From Candidatus Hodarchaeota archaeon (GTDB taxonomy: Archaea > Asgardarchaeota > Heimdallarchaeia > Hodarchaeales > Hodarchaeaceae): a stretch of DNA of 12,106 bases. The position numbers and the translations under genes were made by a program. The notes under the pieces are model-generated. The model saw nothing but the letters and a program-made list of their open reading frames with translations, was not told the DNA's origin and searched no databases. The stretch covers positions 1 through 12,106 of the forward strand of contig JAEOTU010000036.1 of the NCBI GenBank assembly GCA_016839665.1, written 5' to 3'. Positions 7,367 to 12,106 of the stretch are shown piece by piece; the first letter of the stretch is position 1, and each line of letters opens with the position of its first letter.

Positions 7367-7987
7367 TTATTTGACCTGTACTTTTTTACCTGAAACACTA
7401 CTAGACTTATCTTTTTTCAATTCAACTTCTAAAACACCATTCTTGAACTTTGCAGCCGCAGATTCAGGAAAAATTATACAGGGAAGATTGAGTTCTTTGA
7501 AATATTTTCGTTTCTTATCTCTTGATTCAGCTTGGATTAACAAGCTGTTCTCAGTAGAAGATAAATCGATATCTTGTTTAGAGACTCCAGGAATTTCAGC
7601 AATGACTCGTAAAACATCTACATCATCGATAATGTCTATTAAAGGTTCTCTTTCGAGTGATGGTTTGAAGCCTGATCCACTACCGACTTTTTGGGGGGTA
7701 TTGCCAAATCGTTCAACGTGGGGCCGTCCATCTGGTCCTTTTGTCATTCTGAAACCCCATACAAACCCTGGAAACTTAGAATCATCGTTCAGCAGGTTTC
7801 TAACATTGAATTGCCGAAATAAATTCTCAAGCAGGTGATCCATCTGATCAAAGATGTCATTAAAGTTGAATCCTCCTCCTAATTGATTCATAAAGTCGCT
7901 GATAAAATCATCAAATGGACTATCGCGTTTACGCCGTCGAGGATAACGATCCTCATCATCATAATTATCACCAGTGGGATCTGACAT
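7367..7987 (-). CDS. hsp20: Archaeal-type small heat-shock protein, Hsp20/alpha-crystallin family
   Basis: A 206-residue ATP-independent holdase that keeps unfolding proteins soluble for refolding or for Cdc48. The alpha-crystallin domain lies at about 114-193, with REPLIDIIDD, LRVIAEIPGVSKQDIDL and the hallmark FKNGVLEVEL (181-190). The C-terminal V203-Q-V205 is the I/V-x-I/V motif that joins dimers into larger oligomers. The N-terminal half is long (about 113 residues): an acidic/basic start, a glycine- and phenylalanine-rich middle (DFMNQLGGGFNFNDIF), and FVWGFRMTKGPDGRPHVERFGN, a segment typical of archaeal Hsp20s. The start is ATG 7987 because GGAG (8000-7997) lies 9 bases upstream; a TTG five codons earlier overlaps that ribosome binding site and is rejected. 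It is the first gene of the minus-strand cluster and divergent from the coiled-coil operon. It is expected to be heat-inducible, perhaps through the Phr-like regulator encoded downstream. Confidence 0.95.
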   Translation of the reverse strand: MSDPTGDNYDDEDRYPRRRKRDSPFDDFISDFMNQLGGGFNFNDIFDQMDHLLENLFRQFNVRNLLNDDSKFPGFVWGFRMTKGPDGRPHVERFGNTPQKVGSGSGFKPSLEREPLIDIIDDVDVLRVIAEIPGVSKQDIDLSSTENSLLIQAESRDKKRKYFKELNLPCIIFPESAAAKFKNGVLEVELKKDKSSSVSGKKVQVK

Positions 7988-8247
7988 GTGATTTAACTCC
8001 AATTATTGTTTTTTAAACCAAGTAACGACCTCTAAGCAGACTCTTTTCAATTTTTCGCTAAGTGAATAAAATAAAGAATGGTGGTTAAAACACAAAAAAT
8101 CATCCTACTGCTCTGTTTTTCATAGATTTAACCGATTTCTTAAATATTCACACCATGTTTATCTTCGAGTTAATATCTCAAACATTTTAAAAATAATCCT
8201 TACTTAGATGATTTCAAAGAGCCTGACAGTTTATCAAGAAAATTACA

Positions 8248-8265
8248 ATTTAGAGATCTCTAAAT
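8248..8265. repeat. Perfect 18-bp palindrome, candidate operator
   Basis: ATTTAGAGATCTCTAAAT is perfectly self-complementary over 18 bases. It ends 26 bases before the ATG of the first coiled-coil gene (8292), in a non-coding leader or promoter. This is the form expected of a binding site for a dimeric winged-helix regulator. The Phr-like protein encoded in the divergent operon is one candidate ligand, but the binding protein is unknown. Confidence 0.6.
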
Positions 8266-8278
8266 AGAAAAAAAACAC

Positions 8279-8283
8279 AGGAG
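8279..8283 (+). promoter_or_regulatory. Shine-Dalgarno of the first coiled-coil gene
   Basis: AGGAG lies 8 bases before the ATG at 8292 and supports that start. Confidence 0.7.
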
Positions 8284-8291
8284 CTAACCTT

Positions 8292-9056
8292 ATGAGTATT
8301 CCAAGATCTGCAGAAGAAATTCGAAAATTGGAGCTTGGTTTGGAGGAACTTGTCAATAAATTTCAAGGGCGCGTAACGTTAATACGAGAAGATCTTAAAT
8401 CTCTTATCAATGATATTGAATCCCTTAGAAATCATATAGATGAACGACGTCGAGTGTCGAATGATTACACGCGTGAAATATCGGATCTCACCAATGATCT
8501 TCAAACATTTGGGAATGAAATTGAAACGATCGAGCGTGAAATAACCTCTTTACAGGACAATATTGACGCGATTAACACTCAAGCTTCTCAATTACAGACT
8601 GATTTGTCTGATAATAGAAGCAAATTAGGAATTTTAGAAAACGACAAAACGAATTTGATAACAACATTGCGTTCTTTGGATGTTGAACTAGCCTCATTGG
8701 AAACCACTCATGACGAGTTAAAACCCAAATTTGAGACTCGCATGAATGCTATCACAAAAGAACATGAACAGTTGTCAAAGGAAAAGTCTCTATTAGCAAA
8801 TCACTTTCAAGCAATTCGGGTTTTATGTTTAAAAGACTACATTCAAAGCCCCGAGGTAGGATTGGTCAAATTTTTAGCCAAAAAACCGAGTACCCATTCC
8901 ACAATAACCGAAATTCGTTTAGCATTAGGGATAGATCAAAATACCCTAACAACGATCTTAAGCCTGTTGGCTGCTCGAAAAGTTCTTGATTTCAATGAAT
9001 CAACTGAAGAAGTCGATCTCTTGGAAAAAATTGATTTATTCGATAAGGAGGTTTAA
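8292..9056 (+). CDS. Coiled-coil protein with C-terminal winged-helix-like domain, unknown function
   Basis: I do not recognise a named family. The protein has 254 residues with no signal peptide or membrane segment. Residues about 5-170 are an almost unbroken heptad-rich coiled coil (for example EIETIEREITSLQDNIDAIN and EHEQLSKEKSLLANHF), with only a proline-containing break (LKPKFETR) near 143-150. After a short helix (AIRVLCLKDYIQ) comes a compact C-terminal domain (about 186-250) with the helix-turn-helix-wing rhythm: SPEVGLVKFLAKK, TITEIRLALGIDQNTLTTILSLLAARKVLDF, then a wing-like ESTEEVDLL. The next gene encodes the same architecture, with a similar C-terminal end (PEV; RKVLDFNEST against RKLLNYDETN), so the two are tandem paralogues. 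The genes are 2 bases apart, indicating a co-translated pair that may form a hetero-oligomer. A rod with a winged-helix end could suit chromosome-, membrane- or filament-associated work. No catalytic residues are evident. Confidence 0.85.
   Translation: MSIPRSAEEIRKLELGLEELVNKFQGRVTLIREDLKSLINDIESLRNHIDERRRVSNDYTREISDLTNDLQTFGNEIETIEREITSLQDNIDAINTQASQLQTDLSDNRSKLGILENDKTNLITTLRSLDVELASLETTHDELKPKFETRMNAITKEHEQLSKEKSLLANHFQAIRVLCLKDYIQSPEVGLVKFLAKKPSTHSTITEIRLALGIDQNTLTTILSLLAARKVLDFNESTEEVDLLEKIDLFDKEV
9045..9052 (+). promoter_or_regulatory. Strong Shine-Dalgarno of the second coiled-coil gene
   Basis: AAGGAGGT lies at the very end of the first coiled-coil gene, 6 bases before the ATG at 9059. 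It is the strongest ribosome binding site in the window and implies coupled, high-level translation of the second protein. Confidence 0.8.
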
Positions 9057-9058
9057 TC

Positions 9059-9793
9059 ATGGACACAGATACTTTAAGAGAGAAATTCATCAGGAGTGAA
9101 GAAGCTCTGAATCGTCTGGGAGATGACACAAAGCAATTAGTATTTACTCGTGTTCAGGATCTACGGGGATCAAGAGATTATCTTGAAACTCTTATCAAAG
9201 AAAAAGAGGCAGTGGATACTCAAACTAACGAGCAAGAAGCTAAGATTTCATATCTTCAAGATGATATAAATAACAAGGCAAATCTAAAAGAAGTATTGGT
9301 TAGGAAGCGAGGGAATATTGAGGAAGAATCGCGAGGAAAAAAAACACAGTTTGAAGAACTTCAAAGAGAGAAAACTGAAATTGAGGAAAAGCTGCAAACC
9401 ACTAATACTGAAGTTGACAAATTGAAGTCTGAGATCTCCCAGAAAAGAGGAAAGATAGCCGATTTGACAAAAGCAAATCAAGACTTGGAAATTAAACTGA
9501 AAACTGAAATAGATGAAAAAGCAGCTGAAAATACAGAATTAAAGAAAGAACTCGATACTTTGAAGGCGCAAAATGCTGTAATTTCGTTCTTATTGGAGGA
9601 ATCGGCTGAAGATATTCCTGAAGTAGACATACTTGCTGCAGTAATGAATTTAGGAAATCGAACGACTAAAGAACAATTGAAACAGACATTAGAAGGGCGA
9701 ATATCTCCTGTAATAATTACTCGTACTCTTGGGCGAATGGCCGAGAGAAAATTGCTTAACTATGACGAAACTAATGATATTATTTCGTATTAG
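9059..9793 (+). CDS. Second coiled-coil protein with C-terminal winged-helix-like domain, paralogue of its neighbour
   Basis: A 244-residue protein of unknown function with no signal peptide or membrane segment. Residues about 30-172 are strongly charged coiled coil rich in Glu, Lys and Gln (for example REKTEIEEKLQTTNTEVDKL and AENTELKKELDTLKAQNAV). The C-terminal domain (about 173-244) reads as a winged helix: ISFLLEE, IPEVDILAAVMNLGNRTTKEQLKQTLEG, RISPVIITRTLGRMAERKLLNY, then DETNDIISY. It aligns with the neighbour through PEV, the second helix and the RK-L-aromatic-acidic end of the third helix. It starts 2 bases after the first gene and has a near-perfect ribosome binding site. Possible roles are a scaffold, an adaptor, or a DNA- or partner-binding rod. 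Winged-helix domains in archaea and eukaryotes also mediate protein contacts, so DNA binding should not be assumed. Its TAG stop precedes the radical SAM gene by 42 bases, so all three may share a transcript. Confidence 0.85.
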   Translation: MDTDTLREKFIRSEEALNRLGDDTKQLVFTRVQDLRGSRDYLETLIKEKEAVDTQTNEQEAKISYLQDDINNKANLKEVLVRKRGNIEEESRGKKTQFEELQREKTEIEEKLQTTNTEVDKLKSEISQKRGKIADLTKANQDLEIKLKTEIDEKAAENTELKKELDTLKAQNAVISFLLEESAEDIPEVDILAAVMNLGNRTTKEQLKQTLEGRISPVIITRTLGRMAERKLLNYDETNDIISY

Positions 9794-9819
9794 CCTTGAA
9801 TTTGGGCATTTAAATCTAT

Positions 9820-9826
9820 AGGTGAT
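9820..9826 (+). promoter_or_regulatory. Shine-Dalgarno AGGTGAT deciding a TTG start
   Basis: AGGTGAT exactly matches the 3' part of the complement of the archaeal 16S tail. It lies 9 bases before the TTG at 9836 and 24 bases before the next in-frame ATG (9851), so it favours the TTG start. Confidence 0.65.
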
Positions 9827-9835
9827 ATATTCCAT

Positions 9836-10864
9836 TTGTTAGATATACCAATGCCAGAAAACGAATGGAAATTCTATAGAACTTTGAAATCAGGGAAAAT
9901 ACAATGCTTAGCTTGTCCTAGGCATTGTCAACTTTCAGACAAAGAAATTGGTTGGTGTGGAGCGCGATTAAGCAAGGACGGAATGATCGTCCCCCGTACA
10001 TACGCATTAATCTCATCTTTAGCAATTGATCCTATTGAAAAGAAGCCACTCTATCACTTTCTACCAGGTACAGGTATCTTATCTATTGGATCTCATGGTT
10101 GTAATCTAGGGTGTCTCCATTGTCAGAATTACTCGATTTCATCTAATCGTTCCATCTCATCCCTGAGAAAAATGATGCCAGAAGAGTTAATACAAGTTGC
10201 TCTTTCCAAGAATCTTCCTTCAATTGCTTCGACTTATAATGAGCCAATGATCGCCTTTGAATATGTACGGGATATAGCCACGCTTGCACACAACCACAAT
10301 ATAAAGATGGTAGTTGTAGACAACGGCTACATCACCAAGAAATTGGCTGAAAAACTTGGTTCTTTGATTGACGCGGCAAATATCGATGTTAAAGGGTTTT
10401 CATCAGAGTTTTACAAGTCAATTTGTTCTAGTCCATCTTGGAAACCAGTATTAAAGACTTGTGAAATCTTTCATGGGCTAGGTGTTCATTTGGAAATAAC
10501 AAACCTTGTAATTCCAACGAAAAATGACTCTATGGCTATGATCAGAGAAATGTGTGAGTGGATCTTGAATAAGTTAGATCCAAATGTGCCTCTCCATTTT
10601 TCACGTTTTCATCCGGATTATAAACTTCGTAACCTGTCTATCACACCTATTGAAACATTAGAAGCTGCTTATAACGTTGCTAAAGATGTTGGTCTTAATT
10701 ATGTCTATTTAGGAAACGTTCGAAGTCAAAAAGGTAATAATACTCATTGTCATAAATGTAACAGCCTTTTAATCCAGCGTACGGGATATTACACATCTGT
10801 TCAAAATATAGCAAACGGAAAATGCATTAAATGTCAGACCTCTATCCCTGGGGTTTTTTCCTAA
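9836..10864 (+). CDS. Radical SAM protein, AmmeMemoRadiSam / PflA-like family
   Basis: A 342-residue radical SAM enzyme of the COG1180 (pyruvate-formate-lyase-activating-like) group, as found in the AmmeMemoRadiSam system. The reaction of this archaeal group is not established. The 4Fe-4S motif is C89-x3-C93-x2-C96 in GSHGCNLGCLHCQNYSIS. An N-terminal cysteine cluster (C24, C27, C31, C41: CLACPRHC then WCGAR) precedes the family segment AIDPIEKKPLYHFLPG (63-78). ASTYNEPMIAFEY (131-143), DNGYITKKL (162-170) and NIDVKGFSSEFYK (182-194) belong to the SAM-binding barrel. The C-terminus carries two CxxC pairs (C305/C308, C330/C333) that look like a zinc-ribbon or auxiliary metal site. The TTG at 9836 is chosen from its AGGTGAT site; ATG 9851 is the alternative. 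No MEMO1 or AMMECR1 partner gene is in the window. It lies 42 bases after the coiled-coil pair and converges on the JAMM gene with 20 bases between. Confidence 0.93.
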   Translation: MLDIPMPENEWKFYRTLKSGKIQCLACPRHCQLSDKEIGWCGARLSKDGMIVPRTYALISSLAIDPIEKKPLYHFLPGTGILSIGSHGCNLGCLHCQNYSISSNRSISSLRKMMPEELIQVALSKNLPSIASTYNEPMIAFEYVRDIATLAHNHNIKMVVVDNGYITKKLAEKLGSLIDAANIDVKGFSSEFYKSICSSPSWKPVLKTCEIFHGLGVHLEITNLVIPTKNDSMAMIREMCEWILNKLDPNVPLHFSRFHPDYKLRNLSITPIETLEAAYNVAKDVGLNYVYLGNVRSQKGNNTHCHKCNSLLIQRTGYYTSVQNIANGKCIKCQTSIPGVFS

Positions 10865-10884
10865 GGTAAATCAGCCTTTCAAAG

Positions 10885-11319
10885 TTATTTTTCTCCGATT
10901 AAAAAGGGTAACACGACCATTTTCTCGTCTAAAAGTGAAAAAATTACTAATTTTGGATTTGATTCTTCCTTTCCTCCTATTATCCACAAGTATGGGTATG
11001 GCCAATATCTCATGAAATGTTGATCCTTTTCAGAAGGATAAAGCTTTGCACTTTTAGGATGACTATGGAAAATCCCAACGAGGATTTCTCCTTTTTTTTC
11101 GTGGTTTTGTATCTCCTGGTATAAGATCTCATAATCCAACGAAAAACTGACTGCTGAATTGTCTAAATTTGCCATACGAATGAAATTTTTAATCATAATC
11201 AGAGAATCTTCATATGTTCCAAAACCAACGCCAACAGATTCAATTTCAGAATTTTCTTCGATAATCTGCATGACATGACGATAAACAGGGTAAGATATAA
11301 CCACTGTTATTTTTGGCAA
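10885..11319 (-). CDS. Small stand-alone JAMM/MPN+ metalloprotease, Rpn11/AMSH-fold
   Basis: A 144-residue JAB1/MPN/Mov34 zinc isopeptidase or peptidase, a fold that removes ubiquitin-like modifiers. The MPN core occupies the whole protein. The catalytic Glu is probably E27 in ESVGVGFG. The zinc ligands H85 and H87 are in GIFHSHP, followed by S96 and D99 in YPSEKD. The spacing between H87 and S96 is eight residues, one more than the usual HxHx7Sx2D. There is no insertion or partner-binding domain, so this resembles stand-alone archaeal JAMM proteins that cleave SAMP- or ubiquitin-like conjugates. The start is TTG at 11319; an in-frame stop lies immediately upstream and no strong ribosome binding site is visible. 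It lies 80 bases downstream of the beta-CASP nuclease on the same strand and converges on the radical SAM gene. No ubiquitin-like, E1 or E2 gene is in the window, so its substrate is unknown. Confidence 0.9.
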   Translation of the reverse strand: MPKITVVISYPVYRHVMQIIEENSEIESVGVGFGTYEDSLIMIKNFIRMANLDNSAVSFSLDYEILYQEIQNHEKKGEILVGIFHSHPKSAKLYPSEKDQHFMRYWPYPYLWIIGGKEESNPKLVIFSLLDEKMVVLPFLIGEK

Positions 11320-11349
11320 GATTCACACACTCTTCTTTTATGTTGTAAG

Positions 11350-11374
11350 ATTCTTCTTTTCAGAAATGAAGAAT
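11350..11374. repeat. Short inverted repeat between the beta-CASP and JAMM genes
   Basis: ATTCTTC (11350-11356) and GAAGAAT (11368-11374) form a 7-bp perfect inverted repeat with an 11-base loop in the 80-base gap between two minus-strand genes. No T run follows it on the minus strand, so it is not a convincing terminator. It may be an RNA processing or stability element, or chance. Confidence 0.25.
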
Positions 11375-11399
11375 TCAGAATGTTTCCTGATTGATCCTA

Positions 11400-12106
11400 T
11401 TAAGGATATTCAGGGAGGACTTCATAATGTGATAATATTATTGATTCATGCCCAAATTCTTCGAGAGCTTGAGAATAGGCTCGTTGAGCTTCAGGTTCCC
11501 CATGGATTGCATAGATTAAAGAAGGAGAGCTATATTGTACCATTTGAATGAGTCCCTCTAGGGAAGAATGGCCAGAAAAATCGAATCTTTTCACTTCTAA
11601 GGCTAATCTAACGTCAAAAACATCCCCAAATCCATTACTCAATGAAAGATCCTTATTACCAGATACTATTTCTGAGCCAAGAGTTCCTTCAACTTGGTAT
11701 CCAACAACATATAATCCATTAAGAGGATTACCTCCTCCAAATCGAAGGTAATCATAGACAGGCCCTCCCTCAAGCATGCCCGATGTGGTTAAAATAATAC
11801 TCACTTCATTCCGAGAGGCTAATTTTTCACGTTTTTTACCCCTCCTGCCACTAAAGGACACTTCATCTATTGTTTTGAGCCCTTCATGATCAAACGGAGA
11901 TCTATAGCCTCTGTCTTTCAATTCCATAAGAATACGGGGACATACCCATTTTTTATTCAAGAATTTCTTATAAATTTCATTCATATCCAAGATCATACCA
12001 TCAATATAGAGAGGAAACTTCGGAAGAAAGGAGTCAAATTCACTTGTTAGATATGCTTGAATTTCTTGGCTCCTTCCTAACGCAAATGATGGAATTATTG
12101 CTTTTC
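11400..12106 (-). CDS. Beta-CASP RNase (archaeal CPSF/RNase J superfamily), C-terminal 234 residues
   Basis: The frame is open from the right edge to a TAA at 11402-11400, so the gene starts outside the window. It is a metallo-beta-lactamase-fold nuclease with a beta-CASP insert, the superfamily of CPSF73, RNase J and archaeal aCPSF1/2, which cut or trim RNA. Visible hallmarks, numbered from the first full residue in the window, are IPSFALGRSQEIQ (about 4-16), TTSGMLEGGPVYDYL (about 106-120), GYQVEGTLG (about 135-143), FSGHSS with the motif-B-type histidine (about 175-180), and AIHGEPEAQRAY with the motif-C-type histidine (about 200-211). The HxHxDH active-site motif and the catalytic beta-lactamase half lie off the window. 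The usual acidic residue after the FSGHS motif is Ser here. An internal ATG at 11996 is not a start, because the conserved beta-CASP sequence continues upstream of it. Its subgroup cannot be fixed from this fragment. Confidence 0.92.
   Translation of the reverse strand, partial: KAIIPSFALGRSQEIQAYLTSEFDSFLPKFPLYIDGMILDMNEIYKKFLNKKWVCPRILMELKDRGYRSPFDHEGLKTIDEVSFSGRRGKKREKLASRNEVSIILTTSGMLEGGPVYDYLRFGGGNPLNGLYVVGYQVEGTLGSEIVSGNKDLSLSNGFGDVFDVRLALEVKRFDFSGHSSLEGLIQMVQYSSPSLIYAIHGEPEAQRAYSQALEEFGHESIILSHYEVLPEYP

Larger units (their letters stand above)
7988..8291. promoter_or_regulatory. Divergent promoter region between hsp20 and the coiled-coil operon
   Basis: This 304-base AT-rich stretch contains no gene. 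It holds the hsp20 Shine-Dalgarno (GGAG, 8000-7997) and that of the first coiled-coil gene (AGGAG, 8279-8283). TATA-like candidates are TTTTAAAAATAAT at 8185-8197 (usable on the plus strand) and, on the minus strand, AATATTTAAG around 8148-8139 and TTTATTTTAT around 8075-8066. A perfect 18-bp palindrome lies at 8248-8265 and a near-copy of one of its halves at 8027-8035. Which TATA element is used in each direction cannot be decided from sequence. It is the natural site for control of both operons. Confidence 0.6.

Noticed and set aside
7371..7838. Plus-strand 155-residue ORF
   Set aside because: It is antisense to hsp20, whose protein is clearly conserved. It is a shadow frame.
8010..8028. 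Possible Phr-type operator in the hsp20 leader (TTACTTGGTTTAAAAAAC on the minus strand)
   Set aside because: It is only loosely like the TTTA/TGGTAA/AAAA elements I recall for Pyrococcus Phr and not symmetric. Too weak to call.
8010..8133. GGTTAAA/TTTAACC inverted pair (8083-8089, 8127-8133) and a similar TTTAAACC at 8012-8019
   Set aside because: The motif is short and AT-rich, arms are about 38 bases apart, and it overlaps TATA-like sequence. Not distinguishable from background.
9808..9815. ATTTAAAT as a TATA box for the radical SAM gene
   Set aside because: It is only about 20 bases before the TTG start, so transcription would begin at or after the ribosome binding site and start codon.
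11400..11996. Beta-CASP gene taken as a complete 198-residue protein starting at ATG 11996
   Set aside because: Conserved beta-CASP sequence (FALGRSQEIQ) continues in frame upstream to the window edge, so this ATG is internal.

Overview
The window is almost certainly from an archaeon. It encodes a double-AAA Cdc48/VAT-type ATPase, an archaeal-type Hsp20, an archaeal tRNA(Met) cytidine acetyltransferase (TmcA), a PAC2-family proteasome chaperone, a beta-CASP RNase, a small JAMM/MPN protease and a PflA-like AmmeMemoRadiSam radical SAM enzyme. The DNA is AT-rich. Ribosome binding sites match the archaeal anti-Shine-Dalgarno (AGGAGG, AAGGAGGT, AGGTGAT), and several starts are TTG. An Asgard lineage is possible but the sequence alone does not settle it. 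No mobile element, CRISPR array, tRNA or rRNA was recognised.

Layout. Bases 1-613 (minus) hold the N-terminal part of a membrane-anchored alpha-helical-repeat protein that runs off the left edge. Bases 614-1455 form a long gap with no convincing gene. Bases 1456-7987 (minus) hold a tight five-gene cluster, in transcription order: hsp20, cdc48, PAC2-family proteasome chaperone, ArsR/Phr-like regulator, tmcA. Gaps between genes are 38, 25, 12 and about 19 nt, so this is probably one operon. Bases 7988-8291 are a divergent promoter region with a perfect 18-bp palindrome. Bases 8292-9793 (plus) encode two tandem, mutually similar coiled-coil plus winged-helix proteins of unknown function, followed at 9836-10864 by the radical SAM enzyme. 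Converging on it from the right, on the minus strand, are a JAMM protease (10885-11319) and the C-terminal part of a beta-CASP nuclease (from 11400, cut by the right edge).

How the genes may work together. The central cluster reads as a proteostasis unit. Hsp20 would hold unfolding proteins, Cdc48 would unfold them, and the PAC2 protein ends in a proteasome-docking-type motif (Tyr-Tyr-Ile) that this Cdc48 lacks. The winged-helix regulator resembles Phr, the archaeal heat-shock repressor known to control an Hsp20, an AAA+ ATPase and itself. Here all three target types lie in one operon with the regulator. TmcA, a tRNA wobble-base acetyltransferase, is the odd last member: its conserved N-terminal domain extends well upstream of any ATG, GTG or TTG start, which implies a CTG start or a frame disruption.

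The least explained part is the tandem coiled-coil/winged-helix pair divergent from hsp20, with its 18-bp palindrome. It is the best candidate here for something undescribed.
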